DNA of 64,000 nucleotides from an uncultured Mobiluncus sp. (lineage in GTDB: Bacteria; Actinomycetota; Actinomycetes; Actinomycetales; Actinomycetaceae). The notes under the pieces were generated by a model. The model was not told the origin of the DNA, made no database searches, and was given only the letters and a program-made list of their open reading frames with translations. The stretch spans positions 1 through 64,000 of the forward strand of contig NZ_CALUCZ010000001.1 of assembly GCF_943914685.1 (NCBI RefSeq), given 5' to 3'. Each line of letters starts with the position of its first letter. Position 1 is the stretch's first letter. Position numbers and translations under genes: made by a program. Shown one piece after another: positions 7,027-14,665 of this stretch.

Positions 7027-8467
7027 GTAGGAAGACTATGACGGGGCAAACCTTTCTCCATGCTGTAAACACTTCTTCTTTGCTAACCGGAAAATTTTTG
7101 TCATGTGTGATGGCGTTAAACCATCCTACCGACCCATCTTTTTTCGGATTTTGGTCAACGAGGACATTGATTTCGTTTTTAATGCCTTTTGTGTTGCCGA
7201 ATTCTTTTTGTAAATCAAGTAAGTCTCCTGCGAGGGTTTTATCTTGTTTCAAGGATTTATCGGCTTTTGAATCCAAATAGAGTTTTATAATTGTTTCGAG
7301 TGCTGATCTCATAAGAATTGAAGTTGCTATTGGAAAATTCTTGATGTTAATGCGCCCTAGTTCGTCGAATCGAGATTTCATGTTCAGCGAAAGTAAATTG
7401 AAATCAATATCGTTAAGGTTGAGAGTGTCTGCATCTTGTTGACGTCTTGGTGGTTTACTGCTCGTCGTCGATTTGACATTACTCCCCTGGGTATCCGCCT
7501 TATTCTGAGGTGCTAATGTGGAGTCATCTGGCAGGGATGGGGCATCTGCCTGTGGCTCAGGCGTGGTTACCGTTTCCCCTTTTAGCAGTGCGTAGAACTC
7601 GGGGCACTCCGATTCTCCATCGGCTTTAAATTCTTTTGAACGAGTGGTCAACTCCTTGTTCATGAACTTTGTTAGCAAAAATTGGAGGGATTTGATTTTA
7701 GCTTCAGGAAGTGTTCGGGCTATTTCCTCAATTGTTTGGTCTACAGGTTTTAGTAGTCCGTCTTTGCTAAAAGATACACCTATAGTTGATGCAATAGCGT
7801 TCTTGCTGTAGGCGTACTCAAATACCGACATGGAGAGGTCTGTGCTTGATGCGTATTCTTTCACCCTCGAATCAGTAAATGGTACGTTTCTGATGAACCT
7901 CCTCATCACCGCCATTTTGATGAATCTGACGACATCTATCCCTGGATATTTTGCTTTCAACATTTCAACTGTCGTTGTATCGTCTAACAGCGAGTAGTAG
8001 TAGTTAGCTTGTTGGTCTAGGCTCCATGCTCGTTTGGATTTGCCGGTGTGGAGACTGGCTATATATGCTGCTACTTCCTTCTTACTGGGTGATACCATTA
8101 CTCTGATTTCAGACGGAAGATCCTCCGCTTCTTCCTGAAACTGGTTGAGAAGTTTTTTCAGCTTTTCTTGGTGGGACGGAACAACTGACGGATTGTTCAA
8201 AGCCTTAAGTGCACTGACTCTCCTGTTTCCTTCTACTACGACGTAGGTGCCTTTGTTTTGCGGGTCGGGATAGACGACGGGCACCTCGTTGTCAAAGTAC
8301 CCGTTTCGTAATATTTTCTCAGCAATCTCCATCACGTCCTCAGACACGAACAAATATTTGAGCGCATCTGCGTCATCGGCACTCGGAGTTGGCACCCGAT
8401 AATTTTCCAAGTCAAGACAAATGTCACTCAACAGTACTTCTTTTATCGGCAGGGGCGTGTATGCCAT
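6971..8467 (-). CDS. ParB/Srx-domain protein, possible methylase partner
   Basis: A 498-residue protein. Residues 1-110 resemble the ParB N-terminal/sulfiredoxin-like domain: a core YVVVEGNRRVSALKAL near residue 75, matching the GxRR nucleotide-binding motif. The middle is helical, followed by a Ser/Thr/Pro-rich linker (about 310-350) and a helical C-terminal domain. ParB/Srx domains bind CTP or cleave nucleic acid, and stand-alone versions occur in phage-defence and modification islands. This is not the partition ParB: it is far from parA. The 3' end overlaps the D12 methylase by 56 bp in convergent orientation. A nuclease role is inference. Confidence 0.65.
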   Translation of the reverse strand: MAYTPLPIKEVLLSDICLDLENYRVPTPSADDADALKYLFVSEDVMEIAEKILRNGYFDNEVPVVYPDPQNKGTYVVVEGNRRVSALKALNNPSVVPSHQEKLKKLLNQFQEEAEDLPSEIRVMVSPSKKEVAAYIASLHTGKSKRAWSLDQQANYYYSLLDDTTTVEMLKAKYPGIDVVRFIKMAVMRRFIRNVPFTDSRVKEYASSTDLSMSVFEYAYSKNAIASTIGVSFSKDGLLKPVDQTIEEIARTLPEAKIKSLQFLLTKFMNKELTTRSKEFKADGESECPEFYALLKGETVTTPEPQADAPSLPDDSTLAPQNKADTQGSNVKSTTSSKPPRRQQDADTLNLNDIDFNLLSLNMKSRFDELGRINIKNFPIATSILMRSALETIIKLYLDSKADKSLKQDKTLAGDLLDLQKEFGNTKGIKNEINVLVDQNPKKDGSVGWFNAITHDKNFPVSKEEVFTAWRKVCPVIVFLLKQIEQNKSQAVASPQQP

Positions 8468-8584
8468 GACGTGTTCCTCATCCCTTCTTGTGACCTTTGG
8501 TGATAGCTATGAGAGCTGCACCTAACTGAGCCATAGTCCTTTAATTCTAGCTCACCTTGTAGAACACTTCATGGAGTGCCGTGT

Positions 8585-8833
8585 CTAGTCGTTGCGAACT
8601 ATGCGGTTCGCCTCGGGTACGCGTTGATGCAGCGCGCCGGTTACAACCGCTTCAATGTATCCATCTCGGGAAACTTCGCCTCGTTCTCGACGGACGGATA
8701 GTTCCACTTGAGCACGGTTAGGCTCCCATCCCTCATGCCATTGCGCTGCCCATGAGTTGTTTAGCCGCTCCACTTGTTCTAGCGTTAGTCCTTCAAACAA
8801 GTCTGGGTAGAGTTTTTCCAAAAAAAGTGCCAT
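8585..8833 (-). CDS. Orphan VbhA-like antitoxin
   Basis: An 82-residue paralogue of the Fic antitoxin at 9722-9940: MALFLEKLYPDLFEGL, AAQWHEGWEPNRAQVEL and GEVSRDGYIEAVV align along the length. The start at ATG 8833 sits 8 bp after AAGGAGG, as in the paralogue. No Fic gene follows it; the next gene downstream is the ParB/Srx protein. It appears to be the remnant of a duplicated antitoxin-Fic cassette, and may neutralise incoming Fic toxins. Confidence 0.7.
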   Translation of the reverse strand: MALFLEKLYPDLFEGLTLEQVERLNNSWAAQWHEGWEPNRAQVELSVRRERGEVSRDGYIEAVVTGALHQRVPEANRIVRND

Positions 8834-8838
8834 GTTCA

Positions 8839-8936
8839 TCACCTCCTTCAGTTGTCTTGCCAGTCAGGATTAGTCTCGGTCGTTGTGTGTGCTTCGGCTA
8901 TGGCTTCCGTTTCGGTCTTGGCTGGGGTGGTTTTCT
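8839..8936. repeat. 98-bp direct repeat, copy 1
   Basis: Matches 9946-10043 with about six mismatches over 98 bp, 1107 bp apart. It contains the ribosome site of the orphan antitoxin and, in another frame, the last codons of the Fic gene. The sequence originally encoded the end of the 9955-10290 protein. Confidence 0.85.
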
Positions 8937-9725
8937 ATCCCGCCTAGGTTGTGATTCCGTTTTGGATTGTCGAGCCTGGATTTTCGTTTTTACCCGTTCG
9001 GACACTGACTCTGCCAAGTCCTGTCTTGTCTGCGGGGGTTTTGTTTCAATGTCGGGAGTTTGAAGATTTTGTCCAGGAATTTCTCGCTGGAAAGTGTATC
9101 CTTCCATGATTTTGTGCATGGCTTCGGGACGTGGCTCGAAGGTTCCAGGAGGGGGTGCGGATTCGGCTGAGGCCAGGTTCCACTCTTTCTTATCGTCTAT
9201 GCGGGAAATTCTTAGTTCGAAGGGTGAGAGTTCCGCTACTTGCATTAGGAAAACACGAGCGGTTCTTCCGTTGCCTTCTCGAAATGGGTGTGCCTGGTTG
9301 AGGTAGGCAAACACCTTTGAGATTTGTTCCACAAAAGCCTGGCGAGAAAGGTGTGCCCAGTCCGTGGTCTTGACTGTTTCGGATACGCGCTCTAGGTAGG
9401 TATCGATGAGCTTTTTAGGAGCAAAACTATGGATAGTTCCGTTATTCTTTTTCGATATTTCGACCGTGCGGTATTGTCCTGCCCATTTGTAGATGTCTTG
9501 AAAGAGGTGGGCATGGATTGTCTTGATGTGACTCGCGTCGAAGGTCTTATAGTCGTGACGGTCATCAAAAAGTATCTCCGACATTCGCTCATAAGTAATC
9601 GCGTACTCAGCTTTGCTCAGGATGTAGAAGTCGTGGATACCCAACTTGTTTTTTAACGTTGGAATCAGATTTTTTCGGGTGTCACGGATGAAGTAGCTGT
9701 CCCAAGGGTCAGAGAAGAATCTCAT
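8898..9725 (-). CDS. Fic-family AMPylase toxin with shared C-tail
   Basis: A 275-residue Fic protein. It has the complete catalytic motif HPFREGNGR (146-154) followed by TAR, so it should be able to transfer AMP or another nucleotide moiety to a target protein. The Fic domain spans about 1-180. Residues 229-250 hold PPQTRQDLAESVSERVK, and the end is basic and proline-rich. Known: VbhT of Bartonella is a Fic toxin on a conjugative plasmid, held by antitoxin VbhA and carrying a C-terminal type IV secretion signal. This gene overlaps its VbhA-like antitoxin by ATGA. Its last codons come from duplicated DNA read in a new frame. Confidence 0.93.
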   Translation of the reverse strand: MRFFSDPWDSYFIRDTRKNLIPTLKNKLGIHDFYILSKAEYAITYERMSEILFDDRHDYKTFDASHIKTIHAHLFQDIYKWAGQYRTVEISKKNNGTIHSFAPKKLIDTYLERVSETVKTTDWAHLSRQAFVEQISKVFAYLNQAHPFREGNGRTARVFLMQVAELSPFELRISRIDDKKEWNLASAESAPPPGTFEPRPEAMHKIMEGYTFQREIPGQNLQTPDIETKPPQTRQDLAESVSERVKTKIQARQSKTESQPRRDRKPPQPRPKRKP

Positions 9726-9940
9726 GAGTATTTTTCCTCTGCGTCCTTAACGACCGCTTTAATGAATTCGTCCATAGTGAGTTCACCGTGGCGACGCATC
9801 AGGCCGAGCTTCACTTGTTCCCTATCCGGTTGCCAGCCTTCCAGCCATTGGTTAGCCCAGAGGTCATTTTCGCGTTGTATTTCCTCAGCGGTCATTCCGG
9901 TAAAGAGATCAGGAAAGATTTTTTCAAGTTCCAGTGCCAT
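9722..9940 (-). CDS. VbhA-like antitoxin of the Fic toxin
   Basis: A 72-residue protein starting at ATG 9940, 8 bp after AAGGAGG (the frame also opens with GTG 9949). The sequence LWANQWLEGWQPDREQVKL...GELTMDEFIKAV follows the VbhA pattern of an inhibitory helix with xxxxEG and a C-terminal Gly-Glu-acidic helix. In classical VbhA the residue four before the Glu is Ser or Thr; here it is Asn. It overlaps the fic ATG by 4 bp, giving coupled synthesis. Known role of the family: blocks ATP binding at the Fic active site. Confidence 0.8.
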   Translation of the reverse strand: MALELEKIFPDLFTGMTAEEIQRENDLWANQWLEGWQPDREQVKLGLMRRHGELTMDEFIKAVVKDAEEKYS

Positions 9941-9945
9941 ACATT

Positions 9946-10043
9946 TCACCTCCTTCAGTTGTCTTGCCAGTCAGGATTAGTCTCGGTCGTTGTACTTGCT
10001 TCGGGTACGGTTTCCGTTTCGGTCTTGGCTGGGGTGGTTTTCT
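9946..10043. repeat. 98-bp direct repeat, copy 2
   Basis: Partner of 8839-8936. It covers the 3' end of the 9955-10290 gene and the ribosome site of the antitoxin. Recombination between the two copies would delete the active antitoxin and fic genes together. Confidence 0.85.
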
Positions 10044-10290
10044 TGGTTGTGGTTTTTAGTAGCTTGGTGGCTACGGGGTCGAGCTGGAAAGCGTCGATGA
10101 TGTTGGCGCGGGCCATCCCGGCTGCTTCGAGTTCATCACGAGCCTCGATAATCTCGGTTGAGATTTTCTCGAATCGGGAAAGTAGCTTTTCAAAAGAGCG
10201 TAGAGCGCGTTTCTTTTGCTCAAGCTTTTCCTGTTCTGCAAAGAGGATTTGGTCGGCGGTACGCCGAGCCTTTTTTGTTTGGTTTTCCAT
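9955..10290 (-). CDS. Coiled-coil ICE protein of unknown function
   Basis: A 111-residue protein: a basic start (TKKARRTADQIL), a long amphipathic helix rich in Glu, Lys and Leu (about 15-65), and a disordered Thr/Pro/Glu tail ending PDWQDN. It is the first gene of the leftward operon that includes the antitoxin and fic; its stop overlaps the antitoxin ribosome site. Its neighbour on the right is the candidate oriT, so it could be a relaxosome accessory, but I do not recognise the family. The tail has been partly duplicated at 8839-8936. Confidence 0.65.
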   Translation of the reverse strand: MENQTKKARRTADQILFAEQEKLEQKKRALRSFEKLLSRFEKISTEIIEARDELEAAGMARANIIDAFQLDPVATKLLKTTTKKTTPAKTETETVPEASTTTETNPDWQDN

Positions 10291-10339
10291 CGGATTGTCC
10301 TAACCCGACGGTTCAAGATTTCGCAAGTTCAATCTTAGC

Positions 10340-10566
10340 AGAAAAGGGACGGGAGCGCGTAGCGCGCCTCCGTCTACTGCGCCCAGGTTTTCCTGGGCGC
10401 AGGCTCAGAGCAGCATCGCTGCTCTGAGCAGCTAAAAGAGGACAAGTAAAACTTGCCGTATTCTCATATTTTATTTTGGTAGCGAGCATAGCGAAACGGG
10501 TGCAGCGTGTCGTAGACACACTGCCCGTTTCTCTGGTATGCTCGCTGGGTATAAATAAATACCCAG
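10340..10566. other. oriT: Palindrome-rich candidate oriT
   Basis: A non-coding stretch between the divergent coiled-coil and mobC genes. Seen: a perfect 10-bp stem with TTTT loop (10378-10401), a perfect 11-bp stem with 3-nt loop (10404-10428), a small CAAGT/ACTTG repeat (10443-10455), a 66-bp interrupted palindrome (10481-10546, outer arms of 10 bp, inner arms of 8 bp, and a GTGTC/GACAC centre) and a TGGGTAT/ATACCCA repeat (10546-10565). Origins of transfer normally lie just upstream of mobC/relaxase genes and contain such repeats. The nick site cannot be placed. Confidence 0.65.
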
Positions 10567-10584
10567 ACCCTTTAAGGAGGCACC

Positions 10585-10983
10585 GTGGTTGATCCACGAG
10601 ATGCCGGGAGGAACGGGCGACATATGCGCCGTGAAACGTATGTGTCCCCAGGGGAGTGGGACATGATAGCGTCGCGGATGCACGCCGTCGAGCAAACTAA
10701 TTTCTCTCGATTTGCTCGGGTACTTCTGACAAATGGTAAGGTCAGAGTTTCTACGTCGCGTGCGCTATCAGAAACAGTTACTAGGCAAATCGCGCCGATA
10801 GGAAACAACATCAACCAGATTGCCAGGCAGGCAAATACTAACGATATTGCCACCTATGCAATGGTTGAGGAAACTTTCCGGCTTATGTCAGAAGTTCAAG
10901 CAGTTATCAAACGCTTGGAGGATGACAAAGATGGCGGTAACGAAGATTGGCCAGATACGCTCAACGCTGAAAGCAGCGCTTGA
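10585..10983 (+). CDS. mobC: MobC-like relaxosome accessory protein
   Basis: A 132-residue protein starting at GTG 10585 behind a strong AAGGAGG. It has an N-terminal ribbon-helix-helix-like part and the MobC signature PIGNNINQIARQANT (about residues 72-86). MobC proteins bind oriT, help to open it and recruit the relaxase. It lies between the candidate oriT and the relaxase gene, which it overlaps by 53 bp. Confidence 0.87.
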   Translation: MVDPRDAGRNGRHMRRETYVSPGEWDMIASRMHAVEQTNFSRFARVLLTNGKVRVSTSRALSETVTRQIAPIGNNINQIARQANTNDIATYAMVEETFRLMSEVQAVIKRLEDDKDGGNEDWPDTLNAESSA

Positions 10984-12313
10984 GTACGTTGTTGACCCGA
11001 AGAAAACCAACGGCGGCATCCTCACTTCATCTAACTGCGGCATCCCGTGGATTGCAGATTCTCTTTACATTCCTTTTCGTGAGATTCATGAAAAGGCTGA
11101 GAACGCACACACTATCGGTCGATACGGCACAGTGTTGGCATTTCATGTTATCCAATCCTTCAAACCCGGCGAAGTAACACAGAACCTAGCACACGACATC
11201 GGCGTGGAACTCGTCGAAGCCATTACTCACGGAGAATATGACTATGTGGTGGCAACCCACGTGGACAAAGACCATATCCACAACCACATCATTTTTCATT
11301 CCGTGAACCGAAACACCCTCAAACACTTCCGCTGTCCGAAGCGAAGATACTTTGAGATAAGGGAAATATCAGACGAGCTATGCCGCAAACACGGCTTGTC
11401 CATTATTGAGAATCCCGGCGAGAATTTGAAACCTGGTGAGATTCATGCGCGCGCACACGGTCGCTCGAAAAAGGCTCAGCTTGAACTGTTTATCGACGAA
11501 GCGGTACGCAATTCCTATTCGTGGGAAGCCTTCACAGACAATCTTAATGAGATGGGTATCCGCACTTTTTTTCAGGGTGGCCAGCTCATGTTTCGAGCCC
11601 CCCAAATCCTAAAGCGTGAGATTCGCGGGAGGACTTTGGGCGTGGCATACAGCGAGTCAGCTCTCATGTCTCGGCTGGGTCGGCAAAACCTGTCCGAGTA
11701 CATTGTGCAGCCTTCAATGGTGAAAGTGCTAGACGAGCAACGCTATCGGGTGCAGGTGCCTGGGCATAGGCGTAAACGTTACATCGTTGTGTTCAATCAT
11801 CAGATAAACGACCACGGGACACACTTCCGGATGTACCTCCCAGACAACTGGGAAGGACGCATGACTGACTCTTTCGGTCAGCTAGCCGAACCTACCACAG
11901 CAGCGGAACTCTACAACTGGTTTTCCCGTCTCGATCCTGTCCGCCAGTCAGCACCGGCACGCACCACAGTTCCTGTCGGGTTAGACGGCAACACCGCTAG
12001 GGAGCGATACCGGGCAGTCATCGCTAAAAAAATCGAGGACGTGAGAGAAGAAGCCGCCCTAGACGGGCTGCGTCTCGAATACGAAAAAGCACCGGATAAA
12101 CAGGCATTCATTTCCGGGCTACGAGAAGAACTGGCAACTACCCTGAAGCAGCTGGAAAGCGCACTGATTGATAAACAACGTCGAGACGACTTACAAGCCC
12201 CATACCTGGGCGAAGACATCGAAGTTGAAAACGCGACCAGGAAAGCCCGGGTGCTACGCACAGCGATCAAGGAACAAGAAAAAGACAACCGGAAACAGAA
12301 GAAGATTCGATAG
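10931..12313 (+). CDS. MOBP-type relaxase
   Basis: A 460-residue relaxase/mobilisation nuclease that should nick oriT and pilot the strand to the recipient. Seen: an N-terminal ALEYVVDPKKT, with Tyr19 the probable nucleophile, and the histidine triad motif ATHVDKDHIHNHIIFHSVN near residue 115. The C-terminal half is helical and charged. Start chosen as ATG 10931 because GGAGG lies 8 bp upstream; the frame is open from 10820, but that part lies inside mobC. It has no TRQDL tail; it ends in a short basic run (KDNRKQKKIR). Confidence 0.92.
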   Translation: MAVTKIGQIRSTLKAALEYVVDPKKTNGGILTSSNCGIPWIADSLYIPFREIHEKAENAHTIGRYGTVLAFHVIQSFKPGEVTQNLAHDIGVELVEAITHGEYDYVVATHVDKDHIHNHIIFHSVNRNTLKHFRCPKRRYFEIREISDELCRKHGLSIIENPGENLKPGEIHARAHGRSKKAQLELFIDEAVRNSYSWEAFTDNLNEMGIRTFFQGGQLMFRAPQILKREIRGRTLGVAYSESALMSRLGRQNLSEYIVQPSMVKVLDEQRYRVQVPGHRRKRYIVVFNHQINDHGTHFRMYLPDNWEGRMTDSFGQLAEPTTAAELYNWFSRLDPVRQSAPARTTVPVGLDGNTARERYRAVIAKKIEDVREEAALDGLRLEYEKAPDKQAFISGLREELATTLKQLESALIDKQRRDDLQAPYLGEDIEVENATRKARVLRTAIKEQEKDNRKQKKIR

Positions 12314-12322
12314 GAGATAGAA

Positions 12323-12880
12323 ATGAGCCAACTCACAGACGAAGCCGGAGAAAAGGTTGAGCGTATTCTGATTGATGTCAGCCAGCAAGGAGTCCGGGTT
12401 GCTTTCAACGCTGGCACAAAGCTCACACATAAAACCGTGACCGCTTCGCTGAAAGCAGCCACAAAAGCAATAGAGAAAATTCCAGGATTTCCAGGGCAAC
12501 CAGAGCACGGAAAAATGACCGTGAAAGCGCTACAGCGAAAAACGAACGACGGGCTACACGCCATAGAAATCCCACCCGAAATGTTGAAGGGAATACAACA
12601 CGAATTGAAGAAACGCGGGGTCGATTTTGCCATAGATAAAGCCAAAGACGGCAACTATTATGTGCAAATTCAGGGTAAGGACGCGGACACCATGAAGCAC
12701 GCACTCAAACAAGTACAAGCGAAGCTGAGCAAACCACAAACCCGCCAAGACCTGAAAAAAGACATAGAAAAACGCGCTCAAGATAAAAAAGAAGCCAAAG
12801 CAAAAGCCCCAACGAAAAAGAAAGCACGCACAGCGAAAGCCACAAAGGGTGTCACACCTAAACCGGCTGTGAAACTTTGA
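12323..12880 (+). CDS. PcfB-like (DUF3801) coupling accessory protein
   Basis: A 185-residue protein of the PcfB/DUF3801 type, recognised from the DEAGEKVERILIDVSQQGVRVAF start, the KGGK-like GKMTVKALQRK segment and VDFAIDK...YYVQIQGKD. PcfB of pCF10 binds both the relaxosome and the VirD4-like PcfC. Here the domain is followed by KPQTRQDLKKDIEKRAQDK and a Lys/Ala/Pro-rich basic end, the same tail found on the ICE toxins. It begins 9 bp after the relaxase, in the same operon. Confidence 0.85.
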   Translation: MSQLTDEAGEKVERILIDVSQQGVRVAFNAGTKLTHKTVTASLKAATKAIEKIPGFPGQPEHGKMTVKALQRKTNDGLHAIEIPPEMLKGIQHELKKRGVDFAIDKAKDGNYYVQIQGKDADTMKHALKQVQAKLSKPQTRQDLKKDIEKRAQDKKEAKAKAPTKKKARTAKATKGVTPKPAVKL

Positions 12881-12889
12881 GAAGGAACA

Positions 12890-13864
12890 ATGATTGGCAA
12901 CGAAAACAATTTTCCAGACCACCACGAAACCTACGGCGCATCACCAGAGGAATTGGAACGCCAACAGGCAGACGATCTAAAACGTGCCGCCACAATCCAT
13001 GCCTACGAGGAATCAATCAACCGACCATACCAAGACCGTTGGATAAAAACCGAAGCCGGAAAGCAAAACCTGAACACTGATACAGTGCTGAGAAACTATC
13101 CCGAAGCACAACAGACAGACTTAATCCCGGCTTTCCGGCAATACGCCGACAAATGCAGAAAATACCTTCGTGCAGGTAATGAAATAGACTTGGCCATCAG
13201 TGGGAAAATTCCGCATAAGAATCGAATTATGTTGCGAGAAGATACACCAAGAATTTTACGCGATATTGGTTGTGATAACTTGCCTATGATTCATACGCAA
13301 AGGCATTTGTTTGATGAACTTACTGATAAGAATCCCAGCAATCCTCATTTTCATGGGCTCACTACGGGTCAGATTAAGGAGGTTCCGGAACTTCTTGAAA
13401 ACCCCGTTGCAGTATTTATGAACTTGAACAGAGAAACGGGAATAGTTTGCCTACTGGACAAGAAAGACAACGATCAAGTACCAATCATTTTGGCGTTTTT
13501 ACCAAATGGAGAGGGTATTTGGGAAGGAAAACGCATTGAAAGCAACGTAATTTTAACAATCTTTGGCAAAGACGGAATCCGATTGATGCTCGAAAATGCT
13601 CTAGATAAAGGAAAACTCCTGTATGTAAACCAACAAAAATTGGTGAGACTCTTGCCGTCGTCGGCGCACCAATTGCGCCGGTCGTACAAGAGTCTTAACG
13701 GAATTATACGCCAGTACAGGCCGGGGAATCAAGAGGTCGATACTAGCCAAGCAAAGGACGCTTTTTTTCGTGAGCTGAACGAAAGATACAACGACACCAC
13801 CGCACTTAGCAGGCAAGAAAGACCAGAGCGGGGAGAATCCCGGAGAAAGAAGGGAGCAAGGTAA
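12890..13864 (+). CDS. MuF-C-like putative nuclease, second copy
   Basis: A 324-residue protein homologous to the 4015-4743 product: IGCDNLPMIHTQRHLFDEL, HGLTTGQIKEVPELLENPVAVF, LDKKDNDQVPIILAF and LRRSYKSLNGII align with it. It has an additional hydrophilic N-terminal region of about 110 residues. The match to MuF C-terminal/BECR-type putative RNase domains is by pattern. The C-terminus (SQAKDAFFRELNERYN, then RRKKGAR) is a degenerate form of the shared tail. It lies inside the transfer operon between pcfB and virD4 and overlaps the next gene by 1 bp, which suggests a link to conjugation. Confidence 0.6.
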   Translation: MIGNENNFPDHHETYGASPEELERQQADDLKRAATIHAYEESINRPYQDRWIKTEAGKQNLNTDTVLRNYPEAQQTDLIPAFRQYADKCRKYLRAGNEIDLAISGKIPHKNRIMLREDTPRILRDIGCDNLPMIHTQRHLFDELTDKNPSNPHFHGLTTGQIKEVPELLENPVAVFMNLNRETGIVCLLDKKDNDQVPIILAFLPNGEGIWEGKRIESNVILTIFGKDGIRLMLENALDKGKLLYVNQQKLVRLLPSSAHQLRRSYKSLNGIIRQYRPGNQEVDTSQAKDAFFRELNERYNDTTALSRQERPERGESRRKKGAR

Positions 13865-14145
13865 TGAGAGCCGCAATATATGGGGAGATTGTCGGCGCGG
13901 TTCGTGAAAGCGATAACTTGCTGACTTTTAGTGTGAAAGCAGATTTACCGGGATATGACCCGGTGAACACGCTGGTTTGGACCGAGGGCGGGTTGGCGCG
14001 TTTCCTGCATTCAGAGCGTATCGCTACAGGCATGAAAGTTTTGTGTATGGGAGAGATGGCCGCGAAAGACGGGTTCCCTTACCTGGCTGCTGAGCATGTA
14101 GCGTTCGATATTTATGAGGAATGGGCGCAGGCTAATGGCTACTAG
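13864..14145 (+). CDS. Small OB-fold-like (SSB-like) protein
   Basis: A 93-residue protein with a pattern suggestive of an OB fold: alternating strands IYGEIVGAV, LLTFSVKAD, NTLVWTE, a helix, then GMKVLCMGEMAA and AAEHVAFDI. The order GMKVLVxG...xxAxxV is common in single-strand-binding proteins. A role in coating transferred DNA fits its place between the relaxase and VirD4 genes, but the assignment is tentative. Start and stop overlap both neighbours. Confidence 0.5.
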   Translation: MRAAIYGEIVGAVRESDNLLTFSVKADLPGYDPVNTLVWTEGGLARFLHSERIATGMKVLCMGEMAAKDGFPYLAAEHVAFDIYEEWAQANGY

Positions 14146-14665
14146 GATTCACATCCTCACCCGCACGGCCAAGGCGGAAGTGTTGGCCAGGCGAGAGCTA
14201 GGAAATTTCGGTTTTACTCTGGAAGTCGAGCAAAACGACCCCGGCCAGATTGATCCCGCGCTGCGCCGCCTGGGGCTTGACCAGAATCAGGCAGCGGTGT
14301 TGTCCACCCCGAACCTGATTTTGGCAACAAATACCCCAACCGAGTTGGCAGAATTTCTGACCTGGGTCAAGAACCATCCGCCTGTTGTTCTGGAAGAACG
14401 TCCGGCACCGCTCGAAGACGCGAACACACAGACGATACAGGCCGAGGCACCCGCCAGCAACACCGGCATTGCCAGCCTTGCCAGCGATGACAGCAATGCC
14501 AACCAGGACGGTCGGGAGAGCCGGAAACCGCCGCAGACACGCCAAGAACTAGCGAAATCCTTGGCCGAGCTAGCCAACGCGAAAATCGAGGCACACGCAG
14601 CAGCCCACAGGCGCAGCACGCAACACAAGAGACAAGGAGAATACAACCGTGAATACAGCTCGTAG
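14135..14665 (+). CDS. Unknown ICE protein with array D and shared tail
   Basis: A 176-residue protein starting at ATG 14135, which overlaps the previous stop. The N-terminal domain (about 1-90) is an unrecognised alpha/beta region. A linker encoded by a six-unit 9-bp array follows, then PPQTRQELAKSLAELANAK and a basic, Gln/Arg-rich end. It overlaps virD4 by 17 bp, so the tail-bearing protein and its presumed receptor are translationally linked. Confidence 0.7.
   Translation: MATRIHILTRTAKAEVLARRELGNFGFTLEVEQNDPGQIDPALRRLGLDQNQAAVLSTPNLILATNTPTELAEFLTWVKNHPPVVLEERPAPLEDANTQTIQAEAPASNTGIASLASDDSNANQDGRESRKPPQTRQELAKSLAELANAKIEAHAAAHRRSTQHKRQGEYNREYSS
14453..14503. repeat. 9-bp periodic array D (6 units)
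   Basis: Hexamers start at 14453, 14462, 14471, 14480, 14489 and 14498 (gccagc, accggc, gccagc, gccagc, gacagc, gccaac), exactly 9 bp apart, inside the linker of the 14135-14665 gene. Confidence 0.8.

Noticed and set aside
6971..8467. ParB/Srx protein as the partition ParB for parA
   Set aside because: It is distant from parA, on the other strand, and parA already overlaps an RHH-type partner.
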